Below are positions 21,091 to 33,094 of a stretch of DNA of 64,000 nucleotides, in pieces. Source of the stretch: Podarcis raffonei. Taxonomy: Eukaryota > Chordata > Lepidosauria > Squamata > Lacertidae. The stretch covers positions 20,064,069 to 20,128,068 of the forward strand of contig NC_070607.1 in the NCBI RefSeq assembly GCF_027172205.1. Direction: 5' to 3'. The notes beneath the pieces are model-generated. The model was not told the DNA's origin and ran no database searches. It saw only the letters and a program-made list of their open reading frames with translations. Position numbers and translations under genes: made by a program. Within the stretch, counting starts at the first letter, position 1. The number at the start of each line of letters is the position of its first letter.

Positions 21091-23085
21091 TGGTCACTTA
21101 CACCTTTTCTTCCTGCTTGTAAAAGCCTACTATTAGCAGATAAGCCTGACTGGTAGAAGTGGTACAGTTCCATCTTCAACATTATTTCCTGCCTACTCTT
21201 GCAAAAGCCATGTTTTCAGTTGTATCACTCTCAAGTTAAACTATCATTCTCACTGCTTAGTTGAATTATGGTCACAGAATGCTGTTCCTCAGCTGCTAAT
21301 CTTACAAAATTAATAAAGCTGGCTCTTTTGCCTTCCTCTTTTTACAGTTATGTTTTGTAGGGATGAAATATTTCATGCAAAGGTGAATGTCTTTGACCTT
21401 TGCTTATCACAGATAATATGAACAAATCCATGCCACTGTTACTCTGCAAGGGTACTTCTGGAAGTGTGTATTTGCTTCCATGTTTTCCTAAGAATTGCTA
21501 TGTTTCCTTTAAAAAGGCAGCGTTTTGCACATATTTTACTTGTAAATAGCTTTGAATTTCAGCTAGGATGACCAGATGCAGTGGCACACCACCTAACACT
21601 TCACAGATAAGAACATTCTTGTTAACATTATACCTCCATTCTCAGATCAAAGAATGTAGTCTCCTGTCCCGGCCTGTCTTACCCCATTGAACACTGCCAA
21701 AGTACTGAGTTTTCCTGAGCTCTGTTTTATTTACTCTGCAACAGTAGTGGCTGCTGAAGCAAAACATCTTAGTAAATGGACCATGGCAGTTCCCTTTCAT
21801 AAGATCTAATCACACAGTGGTTCTTGCTGTACATACTACAATATGCTACATACTAAGAGTGAATTCATTCACTAAGCATGAATCTTTGTGTAGGCAAAAT
21901 AGCACCTCACACAAACAAGGAAGGGGTATCAGCAGGCTTGAGAGGTGGGGAACCAAAGGGTTGTGGGAAACCAAAGACAGCTCAACAAAGACTGAGGTGT
22001 GTGTATGGAAGAACCAACAGAAAAATGGAGGGATGGGATGAAGTATACTCAAAGAAGGCATAGCTAGATGGCTGGAACTCTTTATAGGAGCACTCCAGCC
22101 TGCAACATTTCGTTGCGGGTCCCACTTACTGCAAGTAAAAGACATCCAGCCCCATGTGCTATTGAGGCAAGTAGTTATGGGGAAATAATTCTGTCTTCTG
22201 TAGAATTCTGAAATCCACAGCAGTCCTCTCCAGGTGTCACAATCTGGTTTAAATCCTGTTGAAATCAGTTGTGATTGTGACTAATTTAAGACTTGTTAAT
22301 TTCAATGGGACTTAAGTGCAGTTTTTTTAAAGTGCTACAGTCAGTTTGAAATTCCATCTTGGCAAAAAGCAGGGAACTCATAAAATTTGTAACAAAGATA
22401 TGAAATAATATCATTTGAAGAAATCTACACAAATCCTCTGAACAAGAGTATTTGTTTCTAATAGACATGCCTAGGATTGCTGTGCAAGTCCTGAAGTTCT
22501 ATTTAGACTATCTTCCATGTGCATATAGCATTATAACCTTTTGTACTTTGCTTCTTGCAGGCTTTGTTAGAGAAGTGAATTATGAATCTTTATACTGCAT
22601 TGTACTAGCAGAGAACAGAGTTTCTGGGGCCTTTTATTTTGGGAACACAAAAACCAAGACCGAAAGGTGACTTTTTATTTCAGTTTCCTTGATTCCCCTT
22701 CCTTTGCTGTTCTAAATTAAGGGTGGACAACACCCCCACCCCCAACAGCAGGAAAAAGCAGTAGCCAGACAAACTGTAAACCAGGTAAAACTTTTGCTAC
22801 TAGTTTCCTGTTTTGCCTTGCTACTGCTCCCTCCTGGACAGAGAGGAGATGCAGGATCATGCCTGGAAGAGGAGGGTGGACCCACCCACTTCCAATTTGC
22901 AACAGCTGGCCTGATAACAGACTAACAGACTTCCAGGTGGGAAATTTCCAAGGGGAAAAACAGTTCTTTATCTGCTAATTAGTGGGAGGGAGTATTGTTT
23001 GTTTATTATTAAAGTATAGTTAATGTTGTTTGTTATTATTTATAAGGCAGGTGGTTCTTCCCCCCCCCCCCATAAATGTTATGTT
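21091..23085. other. Intergenic, nothing recognised
   Basis: No exon or clear repeat was found. A C-rich run lies at about 23060-23070. Confidence 0.45.
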
Positions 23086-23089
23086 AGAA

Positions 23090-23628
23090 CTGAGCTTTCC
23101 AAACTGTTACCTGTGTCGGCTGCAGTATGTAGGTGTGTCAGGCAAATGCTCCCCATGCTGCTCCCAAGGCTGGTAAAAAAAAAGTAAAGGACCCCTGGAC
23201 AGTTAAGTCCAGTTAAAGGCGACTATGGGGTTGCGGCACTCATCTCCCTTTCAGGCCAAGGGAGCCGGCGCTTGTCCACAGATAGCTTTCCGGGTCATGC
23301 GGCCCACTTCTGGTGCAACAGAACACTAAAGGAAGCCAGAGCACACAGAAATGCCATTTACCTTCCTGCCACAGCGGTACCTATTTATCTACTTTTACTG
23401 GTGTGCTTCAAATTGCTAGTTTGGCAGAAGCTGGGACAGAGCAACAGGAGCATACCCCGTCATGCGGATTCGAACTGCTGACCTTCCAATCAACAATCCC
23501 AAGAGGCTCAGTGGTTTAGAAGCCTGAGTTAGTTTAACCTCCGGTTTGCTAGTAAAAATGAATTATTGTGTCACGAAATGATGCATGTCTAAAAAGTGTG
23601 TCACCGATATGAAAAGTTTGGAAAGCTC
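23090..23628. mobile_element. hAT-like element split by a Sauria SINE
   Basis: The outer parts (23090-23175 and 23522-23628) match the intact copy at 58024-58203: GAGCTTTCCAAA at the left, 'cctccggtttgctagtaaaa' and 'aaaaagtgtgtcaccga' to the right, and GGAAAGCTC at the end. Between them lies a diverged Sauria SINE, so the hAT copy is the older of the two. Confidence 0.7.
23178..23520 (-). repeat. Sauria SINE (old, diverged)
   Basis: It has the usual order, with the tail at the left and the tRNA-like head at the right, but many more differences than the other copies. It is inserted inside a hAT-like element. No clear target duplication remains. Confidence 0.85.
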
Positions 23629-23684
23629 TTTTAGGCAATATATTGATGTATGATTCCCCCCTTTCCCTTATGGCAGTGTGTATT

Positions 23685-23720
<36 letters not shown>
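23685..23720. repeat. (TC)n(TG)n microsatellite
   Basis: About ten TC units are followed directly by about seven GT units. Confidence 0.9.
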
Positions 23721-23721
<1 letters not shown>

Positions 23722-24559
23722 TTATGTTTATGTACACACAAACATTGCTATAAGTTACTTCGGGTGACAAGCAACTAATAAGTTTAATAAATTAATAAAT
23801 AAAATAAGCAAACACTCTTCAGCACTGCTACTATTGCTTTTTCCTCTCACAGGAGTTGAGTTACAGAACTAAGATCAATGATTTTGGCTAACACATGATA
23901 TTCTGATTCTATTTCGTTCTTATCTCCCTTTTCTGTCATTATGATGGTTACAGTGGCCAACTCTCCTGACCAATGAACCAAGCAGTGGGATGATGGGTTG
24001 CTCTTGCACAGTGAATGTAAATGAAGTGTTGAAAAAGGACCTTTACACACGATGTGCAACATTTTTTGCTCAGAGGCCCAATCACAATCTCTCCACATGA
24101 CAGTAATTGGTTACCTTCTACTGAACAGAGGATTTCAAACCATATACCTTCTGGGAACATTTATCCCTACTTAACATTGTCTACCATATAACCCCTACAC
24201 ACATTGCAGATATTAATGAGGCATGTCTATACACTCAATTCACATGAAATAGTGACTAGGCATCTTGGGTTTTACTACTGTCACTCATGAATGTGCACTG
24301 CTGAACACATCCAACACTCCCTTATGGTAATGTATTGCAGGGGAAGACTAGTAGTCTGGCTAGTGATCCAGGGAAGGTTTTGTTTCATTACTGATTTTCT
24401 TCTTATTAAAAGCATGGTGATGTTTCCACATTAACATCAGAGCTTCATAAAGCAGAGTTGGAAAATTACATCTCTAGAAAATAAAATGGTTCACAGACTG
24501 AGAGCCATACTTAACAAGGTGGGGGAGGAGATTTAGGGGCCATGTGACATTTCATCCCA

Positions 24560-25140
24560 AACTGATAATGTAGGAAATTGAGGATGTATTTTATCCGCTG
24601 TAGAATTCAAGGTCAGAATGTTGACCTAGTATGCAGCAGCTCTGAAAAAGACCAATTCTATCTTGGAGATCATAGGAAAGGCACTGAAAATGCAATTGCC
24701 AGAATTATAATGCTGTTATACAAATCGATGGCATGGCCACAACTTGGGATACCATGTTCCATTATGATTGCCCTACCTAAAAAAGGAAAACTTTTAAGAG
24801 CTGGAAAAGGTTCGGAAAAGGTTCAGAAAAGGGCAACCAAAATGATCAAGGGGATTCTTAATATGGGGGGGGGCGCAGAAGGGGTGTCTGTGTGATAGGT
24901 GTGAAATATTATACACTGTGTGGATAAGATAGCTAGGAAGAGGTTTTTCTCCCTGATAATACTAGAATCCAGGGCCATGAAGCTGAATGGTGGAAGATTC
25001 AGAAGACAAAGGAATGTGTTTCATCACATAGCACAAAGTTAAACTATAGAATTTGATCCCACAAGATTTTCCTGCTTGGCAGGGGGTTGGACTCGATGGC
25101 CCTTGTGGTCTCTTCCAACTCTATGATTCTATGATTCTAA
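24560..25140 (+). repeat. CR1 LINE 3' region
   Basis: The stretch carries the conserved segments 'aaaagggcaaccaaaatgat', 'gaagctgaatggtggaagat' and 'ggggttggactcgatggccc'. It ends in the CR1-type octamer repeat ATTCTATGATTCTA at 25125-25139. A further segment at 25140-25265 ('gactatcaatggctactagc') resembles another CR1/L3-type 3' region. No intact frame was found. Confidence 0.75.
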
Positions 25141-25599
25141 GATGTACTGATGGCTGCCAACTTGTATGGCTTTAAATTCATGGATGATATGACTATCAAT
25201 GGCTACTAGCTATGTTCTACCTTTATTGTCAGAGGCAGTATGCCCTGGAATACTAGTTATGAGCTTGGTTATACACATGTGGATGTAATGTGTAGTTTGT
25301 CCCTCACTATTGCATGCCTAGAATTAAGTACTTGTAGCCTGCTCTGGCCTGAGAGGGCAAGGCTATATAACATATGTATAGTACTGTACTCTTTCCTGGT
25401 ACTGTACATGGAATAAGTCTCCCTGTCTCTCTCCCTAGATTGCCCAGTTAGTGATAAACATGCCTAGTTCCAAATTTAAGGCATGTTTTAATTGCCCCAT
25501 CTATCAGGGTAACTTACATTGACTCTAAGAGATTGCACTAGTGATAGCGGCCACTCATGTTTTTCTCAGATAATTTTTTAAAAAAGATTTTACGTTCAC

Positions 25600-25690
25600 A
25601 ATAGAATCATAGAGTTGGAAGGGACCCGCAAGGGTAATCTAGTCCAACACCCTGCAATGTAAGGATTTCAACATGCTGTATTGAAACCAT
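25600..25690 (-). repeat. CR1-tail fragment
   Basis: On the minus strand it ends 'ttccaactctatgattctat' and contains 'gttggactagattaccc'. It is either a short CR1 3' piece or the tail of a chimeric SINE like the one at 3113-3265. Confidence 0.6.
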
Positions 25691-26110
25691 ACCGGGCCGG
25701 CATAGCTTTGCAAATGTGAAAGCAGTTTTATTTCTGAACAGATGCTTATATAAGGTTCGTAACTCACTGACACATGTGCTTTCCAAGAATCCTATCACTG
25801 CCCAAGTGAAAATCAAAGCTTCAGTTCCCACATGCAAACTGCACGACCTGTGTTGGAAGAAAAGCAAGGATTTGAGAAGGAAGCTTTTTTTTTTTTTTTT
25901 TTTTAAAGGATAATTAACCAATTGCAATTGCTCTGTGGCCCAGACACTAAGATGTAGACACATATGAGCGTTTTAAAAAAATATTTATTTTTCACGAATT
26001 GGCCAACATTTCCCACAGTGCAGTCAAATGCAACTTTTTTTTTTAAAGCGCGCTCCAGAATGGGCCTGCCAGTCATTGATGCCCTGAAGGCAGGACTCTG
26101 CGGTAGAAAT
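25691..26110. other. Upstream flank of the CAMSAP2 CpG island
   Basis: AT-rich DNA with a T20 run at 25885-25904. No exon was recognised. Confidence 0.4.
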
Positions 26111-26112
26111 CC

Positions 26113-26156
26113 GGGGGGGGGGCTCCTCCTCAACAAAATGAGGAGTCCCCCCCCCC
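26113..26156. other. G-run/C-run hairpin
   Basis: Ten G followed by CTCCTC pairs with GAGGAG, a single T, then ten C, leaving an 11-base loop. The stem is 16 bp with one bulge. It lies about 60-100 bp left of the CpG island. Confidence 0.7.
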
Positions 26157-26214
26157 ATAGCAGGGCTAACGTCTCTTGAACTAGGTGAGCTAATAATAGA
26201 CATGATGATTACCC

Positions 26215-27415
26215 AAAAGGCGGCGGCGGCGGGGGAAGACTATTAAGCCTATAATTACCATGGGGCATCGCCGGTGCCAATGCATGCCCGAGAGCTGCCT
26301 TGTTTCCTCTCTCAGCATGCATCCAGTTCCTGTGCAGAGAACGGCCGGGCTCCGCCGCGCGCCCACCCCGCCTGCCCCAGGCCTTCAGCTGCCCGAGGGC
26401 CCTCCCCATTTGCCACCCCACCCCGTGCTCTCTGGTGGTGGGCCAGCCTCCGCCCTGGTCGCTGAGGCGCCTTGGAACCAGATGATGGTGAGCTGGAGCG
26501 CGCGCGTCAAGAATGCCCCATTGTACCGGCCACGTGACCCTCCGTTTCCCCAAGCCGGGCGTCGGTGGGGGGAGAAGCAACACCCCTCTGCGCCTCCCCC
26601 TTGGTCTATCCCCCACCCCACCCCGTCTCCTCTCCCGGCAGCTCCGCCCAAGCCCGGGAAGCGCGCACGATGAGGAGGGGGCAGCGGCTAGCCAGGAGAG
26701 CGCGCATGCGTCTTTGCGCGCGGCTGCTTTCCTCAGTCTTGAGCGCGGCAGGAGGAGGAGGAGGAGGAGGAGGAGGAAGGGGAGCTGTGGCGAAGCTTGG
26801 GAAGGGGGCGACATAGGGGCGACGTCGGAGAAAGCGAGGCGGCCCTCAGAGCGCCGCGAGGAGCACTGACAAGCGCCGCGGCCGGCTCGGCCGCCGGGTC
26901 CCTCCCTCGCCTTCCCGCTTGGAGAGCCGTATCTGGAGCGCCCGGACATCTCCCTGCCTGGGGCGCCGCTTCCTCCCGAGCCGCTGCAGGAAAATCCCGG
27001 CCGCCTCCCTCCAGAGTCTGGCCCCTTTTCCCCGCCCCCTCTGCATTTCGGAGGGGAGAGCCGAGCCGAGCAGGAGCCTCCTCTTCAGGCTTGTGGGGAA
27101 GACTCTCTTTCAAAAAAGAAGAAGCAACCAGAATAATTGATAATAACAGCAGCAGCAATAATCCTCACCATTCGTCCGAGGAGTCTCCGAGCTGGCCATC
27201 GGCTGCGGTTGCAATTTATTTGTTTGGAATCGGAAAAAGGGCATTCGGACAAAGGGCCCTGGGGTGGGGTGGCGTCGGGTGGGGGAGAAGGAGAAAAAGA
27301 GGGCATTTCTTTCACATTCCTATGCGCGGGAAGGGAAGCGGTGGCGGGGGGGATTTCGCCCCATAAACACAGCTGAGTTCGCTGCACCGCCTCCATCCTC
27401 CGTTGCTACGGTCTC
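26215..27415 (+). promoter_or_regulatory. CAMSAP2: CpG island: CAMSAP2 promoter and 5' leader
   Basis: About 1.2 kb of very GC- and CpG-rich DNA ends shortly before the start codon of CAMSAP2. It contains a (GGA)n run at 26750-26779 and many GC-box-like runs. Vertebrate CAMSAP2 has a long untranslated leader, so the transcription start probably lies within this island, but the exact start cannot be read from sequence. Long open frames in it on both strands (for example 26209-26949 minus) reflect the lack of AT-rich stops, not genes. Confidence 0.8.
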
Positions 27416-27428
27416 CTAAAAAGAGACC

Positions 27429-27490
27429 TATATATTACTAGATTTTTTAAATAGACATCTATATATAATATATCTCTCTATATATTGAAG
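27429..27490 (+). promoter_or_regulatory. TATA-rich block between CpG island and start codon
   Basis: Within about 60 bp there are several TATATA-like motifs (near 27430, 27461-27474 and 27480) in otherwise GC-rich surroundings, 100-160 bp before the ATG. It may be part of the leader, or a TATA-type element for a proximal start. No choice can be made from sequence. Confidence 0.3.
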
Positions 27491-27587
27491 GTTGCCTTCT
27501 AGAAGGTGAATCATGTAAATCGATTTTTTGAAAATAAAATAAAATTAAGGCTCTGTGGGCCCGGGGTGTGGGGGGGAGGGAAGGAAA

Positions 27588-27726
27588 ATGGGGGATGCCG
27601 CAGACGTCAAGGAAATGAGAAAGACGTTCATTGTCCCTGCCATCAAACCCTTTGATCATTACGACTTCAACAGAGCGAAAATCGCCTGTAATCTAGCGTG
27701 GCTGGTGGCCAAAGCCTTCGGGACAG
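27588..27726 (+). CDS. CAMSAP2: CAMSAP2 coding exon 1 (residues 1-46 plus first base of codon 47)
   Basis: CAMSAP2 binds and stabilises free microtubule minus ends and organises non-centrosomal microtubules in the cytoplasm. The exon encodes MGDAADVKEMRK, then KTFIVPAIKPFDHYDF and AKIACNLAWLVAKAFG, which match the N-terminus of vertebrate CAMSAP2 as I remember it with only about three changes. CAMSAP1 starts quite differently. The start is supported by a strong Kozak context (A at -3, G at +4) and an in-frame stop at 27546-27548. The exon ends at GGGACAG|GTAGGT, a good donor, in phase 1. This part precedes the calponin-homology domain; the coiled coils and the microtubule-binding CKK domain lie in exons beyond the window. 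Confidence 0.95.
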
Positions 27727-28350
27727 GTAGGTTAGCATGTCTTCTTATCACCTCCCTTTTCCTCATCCGTCGTTCTTGACTTGGTTCTCTTTACTGGGGT
27801 GAATCATCCAGCCGTTGGGGGACTGTGCCAGGGAAGGGGATGGTGGTGGTATATATGACAAGTAACCTGGGTGTGTGTTGTGTTTTTGCTTGTGCAATAT
27901 TTAATCTCATTTTGGGGGTGCTGCTGTTTTCATGAAAGAGTAAATGGCAACTTGTATTTCTGTGAATTCTTAAAATGCAGATCTTGCAGGATGATGTGTG
28001 CAGGCAGTTCCCTCCTCCCCTTGTCATAAAATATACACCTTTTTTCCATTTAGTAGCTGGCACAGAAAATGGGAGAAATGTATGGGCGTTGTTAGTTTTT
28101 GACATCTGAGGATAGCCAGCAGTCAATTGGGTCAGTGGGAGCTGGAGGTTCCCTCCTGAGAGAAGGGCATTTCATGACACTTGTCACCTTTCACAGCCTA
28201 TGAGGAATTCCCATTGCTTGATTGTATTGAAGTGAATTCTTTGAATACTCTCTAAAAGGTGAGAGACTTCCTGCTGCTTATCATCTAGGCCTTGTGGAAG
28301 GCTAGCTTTGTTATTTGCAATAGGTTCCTTTCCGAACAAAGGATTTTAGG

Positions 28351-28351
<1 letters not shown>

Positions 28352-28403
<52 letters not shown>
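28352..28403. repeat. (TA)n(CA)n microsatellite
   Basis: About 14 TA units are followed by about 12 AC units, in CAMSAP2 intron 1. It is likely length-variable. Confidence 0.9.
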
Positions 28404-29677
28404 GCTTTTTAATAGGTTATTCTTAAATAGCATGCATTAATAACCAGTGATGATTTTTCCAAAAGAAAGGTGAAGTAGCAATCCCATAATTTTGTCTGTA
28501 GAATAACAGGAAAAGGTTCCTCCTCCTCTTCCTTGCAATTCTGCAACTGTTGCATTTGAAGCCAGGGCATTGTTGCATATTGTACCAGGGCAAAAATATG
28601 TGGGGGTTTTGTGCGTGTGCTTTTTAAACATGTCATCTGGAAACTGGCAGTGTGTGACATGACAAAAGGCCTTTGGGGTGCCTCAGATGGTTATCCAGAC
28701 ATCACGGAAATGAACCAAACCATAGCAAGTCCTATCGTAGGCCATCAAATAAGTGTTTTGTTTTGTTTTAGTTGTGGATGCTGCAGACTATTTTTCTCAG
28801 TGCTTTGCAAAACATATTTTCCCCCCTACTCTCTAATTATCATGGGTTTGTGTAAGAAAATGCTGATTTATTGGAAATTTGTAGACAACTAACTATGGGA
28901 AGTTTCTCAAATGGTGTAACATTCTTCTTCCCCCACTCCTCTTAAGATTCAGTTCTGCAGGTACAATCATGAAAACATCTTAATTAACACATTGTGGTAA
29001 TGTTGAAATCATTCTTGTCTGGTAAACAAGTGAAACGGCATTCCTGCATTTTCAGTTGCTAGTCACCAAGAGTACAGTAATCAAGTACAGAGAAGATGTG
29101 TGGATGAGCCCTAAGGCTCATTCTAGGCAGTAAGTCCTACTGAATTCACTGTGAGCATTTCCAAGCAGACATGCATATAGGATCAGGAATAATTAAAGAA
29201 TAATTTATTTTCAGCATGGGGATATGCAATTTGTTGTTATGGGTGGGGGGAACACAAGCAAGGCAATCTTTTATCTTTAACTCTGCTAAGGTGCTAGTTT
29301 ATTGCATTGATCTAACTATAGCAACTGCCTGTGGAATAAGTATGGGACACAAGTATGTTAGATTGCAGGCAGTTGAAATTGGGAAATGGGAGCCTGTTGT
29401 AAGTCATCTTTCCTGGTGATATGACCCTTTCCCTCTGAACTGTGCTGCTTAGGTGTTTTGAAGTGCAGTAAGAACTGTACCAGCAGTTGGCACTTCCAGG
29501 AGGTTGGGGAAGCGGCTGACCATCTTTATGTTCTCCAGCATTTGCCTTTTGCTGCTGCCAGCCTCCTCTAGAGTAAGAATATGGAAGATAGCTGTACACT
29601 ATTTAGCCTGGTAAGAGAACTCCTCCCTTCGAAACTCTTATTTAAGCCAGGCTTCTGGGAGTGCAGGAAGACCAGTA

Positions 29678-30029
29678 AAAGGTAAAGGGACCCCTGACCA
29701 TTAGGTCCAGTCGTGACCGACTCTGGGGTTGCGGCGCTCATCTCGCTTTATTGGCCGAGGGAGCCGGCGTACAGCTTCCAGGTCATGTGGCCAGCATGAC
29801 TAAGCCGCTTCTGGCGAACCAGAGCAGCGCACGGAAACACCGTTTACCAGCCCGCCAGAGCGGTACCTATTTATCAACTTGCACTTTGACGTGCTTTCAA
29901 ACTGCTAGGTTGACAGGAGCAGGGACCGAGCAACGGGAGCTCACCCCGTCACGGGGATTCGAACAGCCGACCTTCTGATTGGCAAGTCCTAGGCTCTGTG
30001 GTTTAACCCACAGCGCCACCCGTGTCCCT
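29678..30029 (-). repeat. Sauria SINE
   Basis: This is a full-length copy on the minus strand with little divergence from the consensus shared by the other copies. The target duplication GGAAGACCAGTA lies at 29666-29677 and 30030-30041, exact. It is inserted in intron 1 of CAMSAP2. Confidence 0.93.
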
Positions 30030-30041
30030 GGAAGACCAGTA

Positions 30042-30290
30042 CCAGAAACTTAATTGTCAATTAGCTCTTGTTCTGCTTTGTATTTATATACTTAAACCTA
30101 TATTTTTTGTTTTTTAGTAATATTGGATTTATTCTCTGCTTGTTAAATTGTTTATTTTGCCATTTTTTAATTTATTGACATGCTCTCTATTTCATATAAT
30201 TATTATATGATGTTTTGAATGTTTGTTGTAAGACACCTTGGGCACAGCTGATGCTGGAAAAGTGGCATATAAGTAATCTTAATCAAATAG
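30042..30290 (+). repeat. LINE-type 3' tail (L2/CR1-like), worn
   Basis: It ends with 'gacaccttgggcacagctga' and 'aagtggcatataagtaatct', reminiscent of L2-like 3' ends. Identity is weak. Confidence 0.4.
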
Positions 30291-31658
30291 GTTCAAGTAA
30301 GCCTTCCACATTAACTTGAAGATGGAACAGAAAGTTGGGAATAAGACATACAGTGTGAAAGAGTGAAATAATATCCTCTTTGTACCTAAGTAGAATGTTG
30401 AAGAACAGTGTACCCAGCAAAGACAGTAAGAACATCTTTTATTTCAAATGGATTTTGTTACTCCTCTTCACAGAGAAAGCCATAATTTGCTTTATAGACA
30501 TTTTTGCTTCCTGCTGAGAGAAACAATTATCAGTGTGTAAATGTGCTGTTTGTATAGTGTCTGCCATTGTTTTGATTGTTTCAAGTGACTTTATTCAATT
30601 AATCCTTTCCTTGATCCTTGAATTGGAATGGTGAAGTGGTTTGTGTTTCAGTAGTACTGCATATGTTTGTTCTTGACCTGTTCCATCAGTTGGGTAACCT
30701 GAAGACCCATTAACCTCCACTTTTTCTTAGGGATGGAAAAGTTCACTGGCTTATTTTTGATACCTAAAATGGGTTGTCTGCCTGTAAAGATGCACAGCTT
30801 ACTTGATTCCCCTAGTGGGACACGAGGAACTTACACTGTGCCTTTGTTTAGATTTACTGGCTTTTTATGGTTTATTGTACATAAGGAGCATTCTGATGGG
30901 CACTGCCCAATCACTCCCTCTTCACTCCTCCCCTGCTACACGTGGGAGAAGCAAACCAGGAAGCTGCAAATAAGTTCAATTTTCTAGCAATGTCTGAATA
31001 CTGGTTGTAAGACCTGCAGGTTTTATATGTATTCTTCTTAAAAGTTTTATTGGGCACATTAATCTATATATATTAAGGGTGCAGATTTAAATAAAGTATT
31101 GGCCTGTACCCTTTTTAAAGTTTGTTGCTTTGTAAAAGCCATAACTCTTCACCAGCCTTAAGTCATGGTTTGTTGTTGGCTTAGAAATCCTGTCTTCTTG
31201 TGAAGCAAGAAACCGTGATCCCGGGTTTGGATGTCATGGGAAGCCTGTCTTTATTGTAGTTTTCTGATTTGCTTCTCTTGCTTGCGCTTATGAAAGAAGT
31301 GAAGTGGAAATGGCTGGGCCACGTGCACAAGTACATTATTTGTGCACGGTGAAGCACAATAAGACAGCAACTCAGGCTGCTTATTGTGACGGGCGAACGT
31401 GGTTGCTCAGTCTGATCATTGGCTGCAACCGTACGCTCTAGCGTCAGCCTGCAAACGCATATGCCACAAAAGATCCATTTGCCTTTCAGCCAGAGGTGGA
31501 GATGATGTCATCATGATGTCAGGTGACTGATACATGGGCTGTCCCACCCACCTGTCAGAGTTGACTTGCAGTGTGGGGAAAGGGGTCTTCTTTGCCATTG
31601 CCATTGTGAAGCAGGACCTAGTAGGATTGAACTCTGCTCACCAGCTGATTAGTGGATA

Positions 31659-31958
31659 CAGTGGTGCCCCGCAAGACAAAATTAATTCATTCCGCGAGTT
31701 TTTTCGTCTTGCGGTTTTTTCGTCTTGTGAGGCACAGTTTCCGACGAAGGTTTTGAAAAGCTGCAAAAAGCAACAAAGTGCTTCAAAAACCTCAAAAAAG
31801 GCTACCGCACCGCGCGCTATGAGTTGCTCCTCGAAGTTACAGTTTTGTAACGTTTTTAAGTAAAAGGAAACAGTTCCGAAGCAGCTCCGAAAATGAAAAA
31901 CTCTTTCGTCTAGCGAGTTTTTCGTCTTCCGAGGCATTCGTCTTGCGAGGTACCACTG
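31659..31958. mobile_element. Tigger-like MITE, family 3
   Basis: This 300-bp element has inverted ends starting CAGTGGTGCCCCGCAAGAC at the left and, reversed, CAGTGGTACCTCGCAAGAC at the right, with TA duplications at 31657-31658 and 31959-31960. The interior repeats 'cgtcttgcg' motifs. It shares only the outermost bases with families 1 and 2. Confidence 0.85.
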
Positions 31959-32523
31959 TACTTCAGTTTTGCTCTCTGCAGGGGTTCTGCTTCACCAGCA
32001 GTCAGCATGATTGAACTCCTCCCCCCCCCCGCCTATCAGCTGACATCACCCAGTTATGTCAGCTGAGTGACAGGTAGGCATGGCTTGGGGAGAAATGGCA
32101 TCATGAGCCAAAGGGAACCTTCCTGGCAGGCTAAGCTTAGCCCACAAGTCAGAGGTTCCTCACCCTTGCCTTGAAGAGTGAAAGGGCTATTTGTTTTTGA
32201 AAACAGACATTGTACTCCAAGACTACAAATACAAAAGTAATGATAGTTTTATATATGAAGTGTGTTTTCATGCGTAGAATTGTAGCAGGACTACAAAAAT
32301 TAGTCTTTGGAGCTTATCTGTCTTGTCCAACATTTTGACCCAGGAGTTAGCATTGCTTCTTACAGCTGCAGCCCATTTCTTCTTTCACAATTCTAGGTTA
32401 ATTGGCACTGACAACTTGAAAAAGCCTCACTTTATTAACCCTTTGAAAGGTTATTTATAGTAAAAAAAAGTTACATTTGTTCAACTACGTGTCTGATTGT
32501 ATAAATTGCAATTAGACTTCACT

Positions 32524-33063
32524 TTGTTGTTGTTGTTTAGTTGTTTAGCCGTGTCTGACTCTCGTGACCCCATGGACCAGAGCATGCCAGGCACTCCTGT
32601 CTTCCACGGCCTCCACGGCAGTTTGGTCAAACTCATGCTGGTAGCTTCAAGAACACTATCCAACCATCTTGTCCTCTGTCGTCCCCTTCTCCTTGTGCCC
32701 TCAATCTTTCCCAACATCAGGGTCTTTTCCAGGGAGTCTTCTCTTCTCATGCGGTGGCCAAAGTATTGGAGCCTCAGCATCAGGATCTGTCCTTCCAGTG
32801 AGCACTCAGGGCTGATTTCCTTAAGAATGGATAGGTTTGATCTTCTTGCAGTCCATGGGACTCTCAAAAGTCTCCTCCAGCACCATAATTCAAAAGCATC
32901 AATTCTTCGGCGATCAGTCTTCTTTATGGTCCAGCTCTCACTTCCATACATCACTACTGGGGAAACCATAGCTTTTACTATACAGACCTTTGTTGACAAG
33001 GTGATGTCTCTGCTTTTTAAGATGCTGTCTAGGTTTGTCATTGACTTCATAGTTAATTTGTCA
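32524..33063 (-). mobile_element. 5'-truncated BovB (RTE-type) LINE
   Basis: The minus strand encodes the C-terminal part of the BovB reverse transcriptase protein: TMKSMTNLDSILKSRDITL, then VVMYGSESWTIKK, RRIDAFELWCWRRLLRVPWT, QYFGHRMRREDSLEKTLMLG and RRRGRQRTRWLDSV, in one open frame. The 3' end is the (CAA)n-rich tail at 32524-32540. The target duplication TAGACTTCACT is exact (32513-32523 and 33064-33074). The copy is 540 bp, 5'-truncated as most LINE insertions are, and its uninterrupted frame suggests it is fairly young. BovB is known for horizontal spread among squamates, ruminants and others. Confidence 0.93.
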
Positions 33064-33094
33064 TAGACTTCACTAGCAACCCACAATCTAGTAT

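Noticed and set aside
26209-26949. 246-codon open frame on the minus strand, and other long frames in 26.2-27.4 kb
   Set aside because: They lie in a CpG island where stops are rare, have skewed low-complexity composition (Arg, Pro, Gly, Ser) and resemble no family. The island is explained by the CAMSAP2 promoter and leader.
32481-33086. 201-codon open frame as a host gene
   Set aside because: It is the C-terminus of a BovB LINE; the frame only runs past the insertion boundary at both ends by chance.
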